Assembly: GCF_014076415.1 (NCBI RefSeq)
Contig: NZ_CP043568.1
Coordinates: forward strand, 4,774,001-4,838,000
DNA length: 64,000 nucleotides
Direction: 5' to 3'
Origin: Comamonas testosteroni
Lineage (GTDB): Bacteria; Pseudomonadota; Gammaproteobacteria; Burkholderiales; Burkholderiaceae_C
Shown: piece after piece, positions 1 through 8,687 of the stretch
How positions within the stretch are numbered: the first letter of the stretch is position 1
Layout of the letters: the number at the start of each line of letters is the position of its first letter
Program-made: the position numbers and the translations under genes
Notes under the pieces: model-generated
Databases searched by the model: none
What the model saw: the letters and a program-made list of their open reading frames with translations, nothing else
What the model was told of the DNA's origin: nothing

Positions 1-527
1 GCGGCATCATCGACCGACAGCGTGGTCTGCGTCACCACGGCCAGCTTTTCGGTCTGGCGCGGCGCCACCTTGGCCACATCGCCCTCGTCCTCGACCAGGT
101 GAATGCCTTCGGAGAGCTGGCCCATGGTGCCTTCGACCTCGGGATGGCCCTTGTGGCCGATCATGAGAAACTCGTAGCCTTCCTTGGCCAGCTTGGCGAC
201 TTCCACATGCACCTTGGTGACCAGCGGGCAGGTCGCATCGAAGATGGCAAAGCCGCGGCGCTCGGCCTCCTGCTGCACGGCCTTGGAGACGCCGTGGGCC
301 GAGAAGATCAGCGTGGCGCCGGGCGGCACTTCGTCCAGCTCCTCGATGAAGATGGCGCCCTTGGCCTTGAGGTCGTTGACCACAAAAGTGTTGTGCACGA
401 TCTCGTGGCGCACATAGATGGGCGCACCGAACTTGGCCAGTGCCCGCTCCACGATCTCGATGGCGCGATCCACTCCGGCACAAAAGCCGCGCGGTTCGGC
501 CAGCAGGACTTCCTTGGCTCCCACCAT
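1..527 (-). CDS. ispH: 4-hydroxy-3-methylbut-2-enyl diphosphate reductase (IspH), 3' part outside window
   Basis: Last enzyme of the MEP isoprenoid pathway: reduces HMBPP to IPP and DMAPP with a [4Fe-4S] cluster in the cytoplasm. About 175 N-terminal residues are visible (the family is about 310). The start ATG at 527 gives [20 protein letters not shown], with the first cluster cysteine in GFCAGV. The second cysteine is in the [11 protein letters not shown] motif, and the HGVSK and [14 protein letters not shown] motifs follow. An AGGGGG ribosome-binding site lies 8 nt before the ATG. It is downstream of fkpB on the same strand, an order common in proteobacteria. The gene runs off the left edge, so the third cysteine is not visible. 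Confidence 0.96.
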   Translation of the reverse strand, partial: MVGAKEVLLAEPRGFCAGVDRAIEIVERALAKFGAPIYVRHEIVHNTFVVNDLKAKGAIFIEELDEVPPGATLIFSAHGVSKAVQQEAERRGFAIFDATCPLVTKVHVEVAKLAKEGYEFLMIGHKGHPEVEGTMGQLSEGIHLVEDEGDVAKVAPRQTEKLAVVTQTTLSVDDA

Positions 528-610
528 TTCAATACCCCCTGGCGCTACGCACCACTCGCACGGCATGACACTGGCGCGCTTGAAGCGCGGGACGGCGGCA
601 CGGGCCGACC

Positions 611-682
611 GCAGCAAGGGCCGCCCCGCAGCAAAGGCCGTCGTCCCCCTTGAAGGGGGAAGCTGCGCAGCAGCTCAGGGGG
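611..682 (-). repeat. GC-rich stop-proximal intergenic repeat, copy 1
   Basis: Read on the minus strand it begins CCCCCTGAGC, carries CTTCCCCC...GGGGGACGACGGCC, then TTTGCTGCGGGGCGGCCC and ends CTTGC. It starts 9 nt after the fkpB stop codon, in the same orientation as fkpB, and fills most of the fkpB-ispH spacer. Five further copies occur in this window, at 51923, 54338, 57185, 57837 and 62943. It can fold into two GC-rich hairpins. Confidence 0.85.
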
Positions 683-691
683 TGTGTCATT

Positions 692-1162
692 TCAGAGCAC
701 CCCGATCAGCTTCACTTCAAACGTCACGGGCTGGCCGGCCAGCGGGTGGTTGAAGTCGAACAGCACGGCGCCGTCCTCGCGCACCTGCACCACGGCGCCG
801 GCGTAGCTGCCGCTGCCATCGGGCGTGGGGAACTGCACCACATCGCCTGCGGTGTATTGCTCATGCGGGTCGCCGAGCTCGTTCATGAGCTTGCGGGCCA
901 CCCACTGCATCATGTCGGGGTTGCGCTCGCCAAAAGCCTCGCCTGCGGGCAGCTCGAAAGTCGTGTGCGTGCCCTCGGCCAGGCCGATCAGCTTGTCTTC
1001 CATGGCCGGCGACAGCTCGCCCGCACCCAGCGACAGCGTCGCCGGCTTTTCGTTGAAGGTATTGATCACATCGCCCGCAGGGCCCGCCAGGCGGTAATGC
1101 AGCGTGAGAAAAGAGCCTGCCTGCACGACGGGCAGATCCGAAGGGGTTGCGCTTGTGGTCAT
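692..1162 (-). CDS. fkpB: FKBP-type peptidyl-prolyl cis-trans isomerase, SlpA/FkpB class
   Basis: A 156-residue cytoplasmic prolyl isomerase and folding factor of the short FKBP type (SlpA/FkpB), with an FKBP domain interrupted by an insert-in-flap region. Visible family features are the LTLHYRLAGPAGDVINTF N-terminal strand, the GELSPAMEDKLIGL segment, the GEAFGERNPDMMQW flap motif and a closing NHPLAGQPVTFEVKLIGV. There is no signal peptide. The length is typical. It sits directly upstream of ispH on the same strand, the arrangement known from E. coli. A stop-proximal repeat separates the two genes. Confidence 0.95.
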   Translation of the reverse strand: MTTSATPSDLPVVQAGSFLTLHYRLAGPAGDVINTFNEKPATLSLGAGELSPAMEDKLIGLAEGTHTTFELPAGEAFGERNPDMMQWVARKLMNELGDPHEQYTAGDVVQFPTPDGSGSYAGAVVQVREDGAVLFDFNHPLAGQPVTFEVKLIGVL

Positions 1163-1277
1163 GAAAGTCCCGATAAACTGGGCTGCATTGTAAGAGCGAG
1201 CCTATAACCTCTTCGCCTCTGCGTTGAGATGGCCGGCCCGCCCCTTCCCCGCCTTGTGCAAGCGAGCACTGACACCC

Positions 1278-1970
1278 ATGCCCATCAAAGACCTGCCCCT
1301 GGATGCCCAGCCGCGCGAAAAGCTCGCGCAGCGGGGCGCGGCTGCGCTCTCGGATGCCGAGCTGCTGGCGGTCATTCTGCGCACCGGCATGGCCGGCAAG
1401 ACGGTGCTGCAGATGGCACAGGAGCTGCTGGAGCTGCCCGGTGATCGCCAGGGAGCAGGCGGTCTGGCCGGACTGCTGGCCGCCGACTACCAGGCTTTGA
1501 CCGCCGTCAAAGGCCTGGGGCCTGCCAAGCGCGCCGAGCTGATGGCCGTGCTGGAGCTGGCCCGGCGAGCCACGGCACAGCAGCTGCGCGAGCGGGAAGT
1601 CTTTTCCTCCCCCGAAGCCGTCAAGCACTATCTGCAGCTGCATCTGGCGGCCAGGCCTCACGAGGTGTTTGCCGTGCTGTTTCTGGACAGCCAGAACCGC
1701 TTGCTGGCTCTTGAAGAAATGTTTCGCGGTACCTTGACGCAAACTTCCGTCTACCCTCGTGAAGTCGTGCTGCGCGCCCTGCACCATCAGGCCGGCGCGG
1801 TGATCCTCGCGCACAATCACCCCAGCGGCAACGTGCAGCCCAGCAGTGCCGACAGCTCTCTGACCACCACGCTCAAGGCCGCCCTGGCCTTGATCGATGT
1901 ACGCGTGCTCGACCACATCATCGTCGGGCCGGGCGCTGCCTGCTCCATGGCCGAGGAGGGTCTGCTATGA
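1278..1970 (+). CDS. radC: RadC family JAMM/MPN+ protein
   Basis: 230 residues. RadC-family proteins were originally linked to DNA repair, but their biochemical role is unsettled. An N-terminal helix-hairpin-helix-like part ([29 protein letters not shown]) is followed by a C-terminal JAMM metalloprotease fold with the zinc motif HNHPSG at about residues 179-184 and the downstream Ser/Asp of the motif (PSSAD). The start at 1278 ([12 protein letters not shown]) matches the family's N-terminal motif; the frame is open further upstream but without family sequence. The stop overlaps the smr start by four bases (ATGA), which implies translational coupling. Confidence 0.94.
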   Translation: MPIKDLPLDAQPREKLAQRGAAALSDAELLAVILRTGMAGKTVLQMAQELLELPGDRQGAGGLAGLLAADYQALTAVKGLGPAKRAELMAVLELARRATAQQLREREVFSSPEAVKHYLQLHLAARPHEVFAVLFLDSQNRLLALEEMFRGTLTQTSVYPREVVLRALHHQAGAVILAHNHPSGNVQPSSADSSLTTTLKAALALIDVRVLDHIIVGPGAACSMAEEGLL

Positions 1971-2623
1971 GCCACGCACACCGCTCGCTGCAGGATCTGG
2001 CCGGCATCTCCCGCCATCTCAAGCAGCTGCGCGAACAGGCCGAAGCCCTGGCCCTCGCGCAGGCCGAAGCGCGTGCAGCGCGCGAGCGTGAACGCAATCT
2101 GTTTGCGCTCAGCGTCGGCAAGGTCACGCCGCTGCGCTCGCGCAACGAAGTCAGCTTTCTGGAGCCGGCGCCCTCGCCGCTGCCGCTGCAGATGGTGCTG
2201 GACGAACAGAATGTGCTGCGCGAAGCCATGAGCGACGAGTTCGATGTCAGCACCCTGCTGGACGTGGACGATCAGCTGAGCTTTCGCCGCCCCGGCATCG
2301 GTCTGGACGTGACGCGCAAGCTGCGTGGCGGCCACTGGAGCATTCAGCGCCAGCTGGACCTGCACGGCCTGCGCTCGGACGAAGCCCGCGAGGCGCTGGG
2401 CCAGTTCATCCGGCTGTCGCACCGCACGGGCGTGCGCTGCGTGCGCATCGTGCACGGCAAGGGCCTGGGCTCGCCGGGCCGCACCCCCGTGCTCAAGGGC
2501 AAGGTACAGCGCTGGCTGGTGCAGAAGAAAGAGGTGCTGGCCTTTGTCCAGGCCCGCCCGGCCGACGGAGGCGCGGGCGCGCTGGTGGTGCTGCTGCAGC
2601 CGGGCAAGCGCAAGCTGTTCTAA
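1967..2623 (+). CDS. Smr/MutS2-domain protein
   Basis: 218 residues. The C-terminal half is an Smr domain with LDLHG at about residue 129 and HGKG at about residue 162, the signature pair of Smr endonuclease-type domains (SmrA/SmrB/YdaL group). The N-terminal about 80 residues form an Arg/Glu/Ala-rich probable coiled coil ([20 protein letters not shown]). It likely acts on nucleic acid in the cytoplasm; substrate unknown. It overlaps radC by 4 bp and is convergent with the M48 peptidase gene. It resembles SmrA of betaproteobacteria, but I do not assign the symbol. Confidence 0.88.
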   Translation: MSHAHRSLQDLAGISRHLKQLREQAEALALAQAEARAARERERNLFALSVGKVTPLRSRNEVSFLEPAPSPLPLQMVLDEQNVLREAMSDEFDVSTLLDVDDQLSFRRPGIGLDVTRKLRGGHWSIQRQLDLHGLRSDEAREALGQFIRLSHRTGVRCVRIVHGKGLGSPGRTPVLKGKVQRWLVQKKEVLAFVQARPADGGAGALVVLLQPGKRKLF

Positions 2624-2670
2624 CAGTTTCAGCATCCAATCTGATAGCCACCTGCACCTATGTGCATTGG

Positions 2671-2686
2671 GTTTCAGACCTGAAAC
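2671..2686. other. Perfect 7-bp hairpin between convergent genes
   Basis: GTTTCAG-AC-CTGAAAC lies between the smr stop and the stop codon of the minus-strand peptidase. No U-run follows on either strand, so it is not a classical intrinsic terminator. It may still mark the 3' end of one or both convergent transcripts. Confidence 0.4.
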
Positions 2687-2689
2687 AGC

Positions 2690-3718
2690 TTATCTTCCCT
2701 GCGGCACGGTGTTGAGCGGCAAGGGCAGCGGTCGCATGTCGCGGCCGTAGATGCGACGTATGCGTTCGGGCACCGTGGGGTGGGACTCCAGCCAGTGTTC
2801 GAGCCGGCTGGCATGGGGGGTTTCGGCCAGCAGCATGTGCTGCACGATGCGCTTGTCCAGCCCCTGGTGGCTGCGCGTGTCCTGCTGCCAGCTGCCGTAC
2901 TGCTGCTCGGCCAGCTCACGCTGCGTGAGCACCTTGCGCAGCACACCGCCCAGGCCGTCCTTGCTGCGCGTCCACTGCACGGCACGGGCATCTGCCAGAT
3001 ACTCGCGCTGGCGCGATACGGCAGCCTTGAGCAACTGGCCGCCGAGCCAGCCGACAAAGCCCGCAGCCTGGATGAAGACGCCGAACCATTGCGCAAGGAT
3101 GCTGTCGCGCTCGCGCAGGGTCTGGCCGAAGTTGTGAATCAGCTCCAGTCCGTAGACCATGCCGGCCAGCTGCATGTTCAGCCGCGTGTCGCCCTCACGC
3201 AGATGGGACAGCTCATGCGCTACCAGGCCTTGCATTTCCTCGCGGCTGAGCTGGTCCAGCGCCCCCTGGGTCACGGCAATGACGGCGTCCTGCGCATCCC
3301 AGCCCGCCGCAAAGGCATTGATGGCCTCGGCTCGCGCCAGCACCGCGACCTGGGGCGCAGGCCAGTGTGCCGCAATGCACATTTCATGGACGATATTGCA
3401 CAGTTGCTGCTCGGCCAGCGAGCTGCCGGGTCTGGCCTCGCGCGCTCCTACGCGCTGGGCCAGTTTGCGACCGCCATGGCGCAGCTGGTCCAGCTCTATC
3501 CAGCAGCCGCCCAGCACCAGCAGCAAGGTCACGCCGATATTCACCGTCGCAAAGCCCGTGGGGTAGTCCCAGCCGCCGAATACCAGAGTGCCCAGCCACC
3601 AGGCCAGCATCAGGCCCAAGTGCACCGATGCCACCACGGCCAGCACGCACAGGCCGAACACCAGCAGCAACCAGCGCGTGCTGCGCCTGGCTTCGCGCTG
3701 TCGCTCCCAGAAACGCAT
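2690..3718 (-). CDS. M48 family (HtpX/Oma1-like) membrane metallopeptidase
   Basis: 342 residues. Two hydrophobic segments at the N-terminus (about residues 20-45 and 55-80) anchor a zinc-peptidase domain. The HELSH zinc motif is at about residues 167-171, followed by the second-zinc-ligand segment REYLADARAVQ near residue 245, as in HtpX-type peptidases. It probably degrades membrane or misfolded envelope proteins. The start at 3718 (MRFWERQREARR) lies 4 nt after the lemA stop, so the two genes form an operon; LemA/M48 pairing is a recurrent arrangement. The substrate cannot be read from the sequence. Confidence 0.9.
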   Translation of the reverse strand: MRFWERQREARRSTRWLLLVFGLCVLAVVASVHLGLMLAWWLGTLVFGGWDYPTGFATVNIGVTLLLVLGGCWIELDQLRHGGRKLAQRVGAREARPGSSLAEQQLCNIVHEMCIAAHWPAPQVAVLARAEAINAFAAGWDAQDAVIAVTQGALDQLSREEMQGLVAHELSHLREGDTRLNMQLAGMVYGLELIHNFGQTLRERDSILAQWFGVFIQAAGFVGWLGGQLLKAAVSRQREYLADARAVQWTRSKDGLGGVLRKVLTQRELAEQQYGSWQQDTRSHQGLDKRIVQHMLLAETPHASRLEHWLESHPTVPERIRRIYGRDMRPLPLPLNTVPQGR

Positions 3719-3722
3719 GCGC

Positions 3723-4310
3723 TCAGAACCTGACCTGAGGGACGGCGCGTTCCTGCTCGCTCTGGGTCGAAGCCAGCATGTCCATATGCACAAAACCCAC
3801 CAACCGCGCCACGATCAGATCAGGGAACTGTCCGGCCTGGTTGTTGAATTCCAGTACCTCGTCGTTATAGGACTGACGCGCAAAACCGATACGGTTCTCG
3901 GTGCTGGTGATCTCTTCGCTGAGCTGCTGCATGCGGGCATCGGCCTTGAGCGTGGGATAGGCCTCGGCCAGCGCCATCAGACGGCCTACCTGACCTCCCA
4001 GCACCTGCTCCGCAGCCATCAGTGCCCCCATGGCCTGCGCCTTGCCCGGCGACCGACGGGCCTTGTCGGCCGCGCTGACGGCCTCGCCTCGCGCGCGAAT
4101 CACGGCCTCCAGCGTCTGGGCTTCGTGCTGCATGTAGCCACGGGCGACTTCCACCAGATTGGGTATCAGGTCATGACGGCGCTTGAGCTGCACATCGATC
4201 TGCGCAAACGCGTTCTCCACCTGGTTCTTGTGCGTGCGCAAGCGGTTGTAGAGGGCAATTGCCCAGATCACGATCACCACAACCACTGCCAGCGCGATAT
4301 ATGCCGTCAT
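3723..4310 (-). CDS. lemA: LemA family protein
   Basis: 195 residues. One N-terminal transmembrane helix (MTAYIALAVVVVIVIWAIAL) is followed by the helical LemA domain with its signatures YNRLRTHKNQVENAFAQIDV, LKRRHDLIPNLVE and RQSYNDEVLEFN. The start at 4310 has a GGGAGAGGGT ribosome-binding site. LemA proteins are membrane-anchored helical bundles of poorly defined role that often pair with M48 peptidases, as here (downstream gene 4 nt away). The C-terminus is longer and less conserved than usual. Confidence 0.92.
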   Translation of the reverse strand: MTAYIALAVVVVIVIWAIALYNRLRTHKNQVENAFAQIDVQLKRRHDLIPNLVEVARGYMQHEAQTLEAVIRARGEAVSAADKARRSPGKAQAMGALMAAEQVLGGQVGRLMALAEAYPTLKADARMQQLSEEITSTENRIGFARQSYNDEVLEFNNQAGQFPDLIVARLVGFVHMDMLASTQSEQERAVPQVRF

Positions 4311-4351
4311 ACCCTCTCCCTGAAAATTTCCTCGCATCATAGCCAGTCCCA

Positions 4352-4387
4352 GAAAAAAGCCGCCGTGGCCTCTGGAGCCACGGCGGC
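4352..4387 (-). terminator. Rho-independent terminator of the nucleotidase gene
   Basis: A perfect 11-bp stem (GCCGCCGTGGC / GCCACGGCGGC) with a 7-nt loop is followed on the minus strand by a TTTTTT run. It lies 21 bases past the stop of the 4408-6498 gene and before lemA, separating the two transcripts. Confidence 0.9.
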
Positions 4388-4407
4388 AGCAATTGCGGCA
4401 ACGCCGC

Positions 4408-6498
4408 CTACTTGGACAGATCGAGCTGATATTTGCTCATGCCCTTGCCTGAGCCGTCATCGGCCGCGAGAACAGACACTCCCGACAGGCCTGCGGCCTG
4501 GGCCACGCTCAAAGCATTGGCTCCGGAGCTGAACACCACCGGACCGGCCGTCGTCACCTTGGCAAAGCGCCAGCTCTTGGCTGCGCCATTGGCCGCCCTG
4601 GTGATCTGCGGGTTCTTGCGCACATACTCGATCACCACATCGCGGTTCGCATCGGGCGATGCCCAGATGGCCGACGAGCCGTCGAGCTTGGGGATGAAGC
4701 TGGCACCGCTGGTGGCACGGTAGTTGTTGGTGGCGATCACAAACTCCTGCGCCGTATCCATGGGCTTGCCCAGATAGCTCAGGTTCCTGATGCGGCTGCC
4801 CAGCGGCTGGGTCACATCGATCTCGTACTGCACGTCGGCAGTGGTGAACATGTCGAAGTTGTAGCCCGGGAAGCTGCTGATCAAGGGCTGCTCGCTCGTC
4901 TTGTTCACATCGATCTGGTTGAAGCGCTTGGCTGCAGCTTCCAGCCAGCTCTTGATGTCGGCGCCGTTGACCTTCACCGCGTACACGGTGTTGGGGTAGA
5001 GATACAGGTCAGCCGCGTTGTTGATGGCGAGCGAGCCGGCAGCCACATCGGTGAAGTCCTTGCCGCCCTGGAAGCCGGACTTGAACGGCGCACTCACCGA
5101 CAGCACGGGCAGGCTGGCGTACTGGGGCAGATTGGCCTTGATGTAGCTGGCCACATAGGCCTGCTGTGCCTGGTTGACGATCTGGATCGCACCGGGGTCG
5201 CCCACATCGGCAAACAGCGTGCTCATGCGGAAGTCGGTGCTGCCGATGGGCGTCTTCACATAGCTGATGGCCGCCTGGTGCTGTGTCTCGATCAGCGGCG
5301 CCACGGCCGGGTCGGCATCCACAAACACCGCGGCACCTGCGGCATCCTTGTTCTGGATGTTGCGCAGCTCGCTCTTGCTGCCGGTCTTGGCCACACTCCA
5401 CTTCTTGCCGTCCCATTGCAGCGGCAGCTGGATCACGCCCAGAGCCTTGCCCCAGGAGCTGGCCATGACCGCAGGCACGCCGTTGATGGTGCCAGCCTGG
5501 TTGTCCACACCGCTCTGGCTGTAGGCCGGCTTGGCCGACAGATCTGGGAACACGCTGTGCTGATGGCCCATGACCATGGCATCTATGCCCGCCACCTTGG
5601 ACAGATACAGGCCGGGGTTCTCCATGGTGGCCGAATAGGCCGAGCCGTCCAGACCGCCATGCAGCAGCGCCACCACCACATCGGCGCCCTTGGCGCGCAA
5701 CTCTGGCACGTATTTGCCGGCAGCTTCCACCGCGCCCTCGGTGTAGACCTTGCCTTCGAGATAGCGCTTGTCCCAGTTCATGATGCCCGGCGTGGTGAAG
5801 CCGATCACGCCGATCTTGATGGGCAGCCTGACTTCCTTGCCATCGCTGCCCTTGGCCACCATGGTCCGCTCCAGCACGGCATAGGGCTGAACCAGCGGCT
5901 TCTTGGTCTTGCTGCTGTAGACATTGGCCAGTACGGCCGGATAGCCGTTGCCCGCGCATTTCTGGCTGGTATCCACGCCGTCCACATCCAGGCCTCCGCC
6001 CAGCACCTGGTTGAGAAAGGGCAAGCCGTAGTTGAATTCGTGATTGCCCAGCGTGCCCGCGTCAAAGCTCAGCGCACTCATGGCCTTGTACATGGACAGC
6101 TGCTGCGTGCAGGGTATGGGCTTTACCTCTGCCTCGTAGTCGGCCAGGGCCGTGCCCTGGATGGTGTCGCCGTTGTCCACCAGCAGCGTGTTGGCAAATT
6201 CCTTGCGCGCTGCACGGATCAGCGTGGCCGTGCGCTCGAAGCCATAGGTCTTGTCTTCGGCCAGCTTGAAATAGTCATAGCTGCGCACATTGAAGTGCAG
6301 ATCCGTGGTCTCCAGAACGGCCAGCGTCGCCGTGGCAGGCTGCGCGCTGACAGGCGTTGTGCTGCTGTCGTCGCTGCCGCCGCAGGCAGCCAGCAATGCT
6401 GCACAGCCCACTGCCGTCAGCACATGGCGGCGTTGCTGCAATGCCGAGAAGAAACCGCCCGAGCGCAGCTTTGCGCCAGGCAAATCGAAATCCTGCAT
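4408..6498 (-). CDS. Bifunctional metallophosphatase/5'-nucleotidase lipoprotein (CpdB/UshA-like)
   Basis: 696 residues. A calcineurin-like metallophosphoesterase domain (ETTDLHFN; VDNGDTIQGT; GTLGNHEFNYG; LLHGGLDG; MGHQHSVFPD) carries the dinuclear metal ligands and is followed by a 5'-nucleotidase C-terminal domain (about residues 420-640, with NNYRATSGASF). The N-terminus has a hydrophobic stretch and a lipobox LLAACGGS, so a lipid-anchored periplasmic enzyme is expected. It probably dephosphorylates 2',3'-cyclic nucleotides, 3'-nucleotides or 5'-nucleotides for scavenging; the exact specificity is inferred from the CpdB-like domain order. It is monocistronic with its own terminator. Confidence 0.9.
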   Translation of the reverse strand: MQDFDLPGAKLRSGGFFSALQQRRHVLTAVGCAALLAACGGSDDSSTTPVSAQPATATLAVLETTDLHFNVRSYDYFKLAEDKTYGFERTATLIRAARKEFANTLLVDNGDTIQGTALADYEAEVKPIPCTQQLSMYKAMSALSFDAGTLGNHEFNYGLPFLNQVLGGGLDVDGVDTSQKCAGNGYPAVLANVYSSKTKKPLVQPYAVLERTMVAKGSDGKEVRLPIKIGVIGFTTPGIMNWDKRYLEGKVYTEGAVEAAGKYVPELRAKGADVVVALLHGGLDGSAYSATMENPGLYLSKVAGIDAMVMGHQHSVFPDLSAKPAYSQSGVDNQAGTINGVPAVMASSWGKALGVIQLPLQWDGKKWSVAKTGSKSELRNIQNKDAAGAAVFVDADPAVAPLIETQHQAAISYVKTPIGSTDFRMSTLFADVGDPGAIQIVNQAQQAYVASYIKANLPQYASLPVLSVSAPFKSGFQGGKDFTDVAAGSLAINNAADLYLYPNTVYAVKVNGADIKSWLEAAAKRFNQIDVNKTSEQPLISSFPGYNFDMFTTADVQYEIDVTQPLGSRIRNLSYLGKPMDTAQEFVIATNNYRATSGASFIPKLDGSSAIWASPDANRDVVIEYVRKNPQITRAANGAAKSWRFAKVTTAGPVVFSSGANALSVAQAAGLSGVSVLAADDGSGKGMSKYQLDLSK

Positions 6499-6592
6499 GG
6501 TTGACCCTGCTTGTTGAAAAACAGGCAGTGTCTACAGGGCTTTTTACAGCGTCATGAAGGAAATTTGACGCTTTGAAGCCAAGGGCAAGAAC

Positions 6593-6997
6593 TCAGGCGC
6601 CGCGATTGCGCATCCAGTCCGCCGTGTTCATGAAGCTGGCCTTGAGACGCGTGCGCAAGGCCTCGGGTACTTCGGTCTCGCCCATGGCCTGATCCATGCA
6701 GGCCACCCACTGGTCGCGCTCCTGGATGCCAATGGAAAACGGCATATGGCGCATGCGCAGACGCGGATGACCGAAACGATCCTGGTAATAGTCGGGGCCG
6801 CCCAGCCAGCCGCAGAGAAACCAGAACAGCTTCTGGCGCGCGTCATCAAGCGTGCTGCCATGGGCGGCGCGCAGCTCCTTGTAGCCAGGCTCCAGATCCA
6901 TGAGGTCATAGAAACGGGCGACCAGCTGCTGGACTTTGTCTTCGCCACCTATCCATTCGTAGGGGGTCTCAAACGGGGGCTTTTCTTCAATCTGCAT
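6593..6997 (-). CDS. Group II truncated haemoglobin
   Basis: 134 residues, the length of a 2-on-2 globin. The proximal haem histidine lies in GHPRLRMRHMPFSIG, a group II hallmark with the Trp of RDQWVACMDQAM downstream. The distal B-helix reads QQLVARFYDLMD. Such globins bind oxygen or nitric oxide and are linked to oxidative or nitrosative stress. The start overlaps the 3' end of the upstream MFS gene by 11 nt, so the two are co-transcribed. Confidence 0.93.
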   Translation of the reverse strand: MQIEEKPPFETPYEWIGGEDKVQQLVARFYDLMDLEPGYKELRAAHGSTLDDARQKLFWFLCGWLGGPDYYQDRFGHPRLRMRHMPFSIGIQERDQWVACMDQAMGETEVPEALRTRLKASFMNTADWMRNRGA

Positions 6998-8579
6998 GTG
7001 TAGCGGCTTTGCGAGTCAGTCCCGATTGTCGGACATGCGGCATGTCCGTACCCGAGCGCAGGAATGCGAAAACCCCAATGGCCGTCAGCACCGTCACGCC
7101 GGCCAACACATCGAGCAAGCTGGAAAAGGCCAGGCCATAGGCCTTGAGCAGCACTGGGGCTGATGCGCCTTGCATCAGCCCCAGTGCTGCCTGCATATTG
7201 CCGGTGACCAGCATCTGGGCCACGGCCGAGCCATGCTGCATGGACGGCCAGATGGCCGTCAGCTCCCGCGCCAGCAGCGCTGCCAGCACCGCCCCGACCA
7301 CGGCCAGGGCAATGCCTTCGCCTGCCACACGCACGGTGCTGAAGATGCCCGTGGCCATGCCGGCACGCTCGCGCGGAACCACCGTCACGGCCAGCCCGTC
7401 CATCAGCCCCCAGGGCAGGCCTATGCCCAGACCGATCAGCAGCAGCGGCGCGGCCATCTGCGTCAGGTCCGAGCCGGGGACGCAGCGGCCCAGCCACAGC
7501 AAGCCCATGGCACAGACCAGCAGCCCCGCCCCACAGAGCAAGGCAGCCGACAGCCAGCGCGAGAGCCAGCCCGCCAGCAGTGGTACGAACAGCATGGGCA
7601 GCGACAGCACGAACATGCGCTGCCCGGCCGCGAGCGGCGCCAGACCTTCCACGCCGATGAAGCGAAGCGGCAGCAACACCAGCAGCACCACGAAGGCGTA
7701 GGCAGGTGCTGTGGCCAGCAGTTGCACGCCGACAAAGCGCGGATAACGGAACAGCGACAGGTCCAGCATGGGGTGGGCGCTGCGGCGCTCGATCTGTACA
7801 AAGGCCGCTGCCGCCAGCAGGGCAGCCGCCAGGGGCAGCCATGTGCGGCCATGCGACCAGCCCGTTTCCGGGACTTGCAGCATGCCCCAGGTCAACAGAG
7901 CCAGCGCCAGCGTGAACGACAGCGCGCCCGGCAGGTCCAGCCGCTGTGCCTGCGGATTGCGCGATTCCGGCATATGGCGCAGACCCAGCAGCAGCGCCGC
8001 GAATGCTGCTGCAGCCGCGCTGAGCATCACGCTGCGCCAGCCCCAGCTCTGCAGCAACCAACCCGACAGCAAGGGTCCGAAGGCGAGTCCCACACCAAAG
8101 GAGGTGCCCACGAAACTGAAGGCCCGGGTACGCCAGGCACCATCGTAGGCCTGGGCCAGGCCGGCCGTGCCTGCCGCCAGTGCAGCGGCCGCGCCCAGTC
8201 CCTGCAGCGCCCGCAGCAGATTGAAGCCGATGATGGCCTCCCTGCCTTGCAGGCAGACCTGCAGCAGCACGCTGCCCACCACGACGGCCAGCCCCGCAAG
8301 AAACACGCGCCGCCGCCCGTAGACATCGGCCAAGGCTCCTGCCGCCATCAGTGTGGCGCCGAAGCTCAGCATGAAGGCATTGGTGACCCAGTTCAGCGCC
8401 AGAGGGCTGCCGCCCAGCGCCTCGCGCAGCGCCGGAAGCGCCACGGCCGGCCCGGTAAAGCTCAGCGGCATGGCCAGAGCAGCCAGGCAGACTGATAGCA
8501 ACACCCAGGCAGGCGATGCACGGCGAGCGCAAACCGGAAGATCCGCCTGTGGGCAGGATGGAGAAGTGGAGCAGGACAT
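6987..8579 (-). CDS. MFS drug exporter, DHA2-like (about 14 membrane segments)
   Basis: About 530 residues from the ATG at 8579; an upstream in-frame ATG at 8630 is possible and would add 17 residues. The protein is almost wholly hydrophobic. It has the MFS motif A-like loop GALADVYGRRRVFLAGL between helices 2 and 3 and LGYIPG-type motif C features (SFGVGLAFGPLLSGWLL). Length and helix count fit the 14-segment DHA2 group of proton-driven efflux pumps in the inner membrane. A LysR gene is transcribed divergently and probably controls it. Substrate unknown. Confidence 0.88.
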   Translation of the reverse strand: MSCSTSPSCPQADLPVCARRASPAWVLLSVCLAALAMPLSFTGPAVALPALREALGGSPLALNWVTNAFMLSFGATLMAAGALADVYGRRRVFLAGLAVVVGSVLLQVCLQGREAIIGFNLLRALQGLGAAAALAAGTAGLAQAYDGAWRTRAFSFVGTSFGVGLAFGPLLSGWLLQSWGWRSVMLSAAAAAFAALLLGLRHMPESRNPQAQRLDLPGALSFTLALALLTWGMLQVPETGWSHGRTWLPLAAALLAAAAFVQIERRSAHPMLDLSLFRYPRFVGVQLLATAPAYAFVVLLVLLPLRFIGVEGLAPLAAGQRMFVLSLPMLFVPLLAGWLSRWLSAALLCGAGLLVCAMGLLWLGRCVPGSDLTQMAAPLLLIGLGIGLPWGLMDGLAVTVVPRERAGMATGIFSTVRVAGEGIALAVVGAVLAALLARELTAIWPSMQHGSAVAQMLVTGNMQAALGLMQGASAPVLLKAYGLAFSSLLDVLAGVTVLTAIGVFAFLRSGTDMPHVRQSGLTRKAATHAD

Positions 8580-8687
8580 GGAGGACTGGCTTCGTGAATC
8601 AATCAGACATGAACGATAAAAGCGCTCCAATCAAACGAAAATAGCGGTAAAACTCCCCACAATCCCAACCCAAGGTTGCCAATCACC

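Noticed and set aside
3723-4310. LemA/M48 peptidase pairing as a novel system
   Set aside because: The pairing of LemA with an M48 peptidase is a recurring and already known arrangement.
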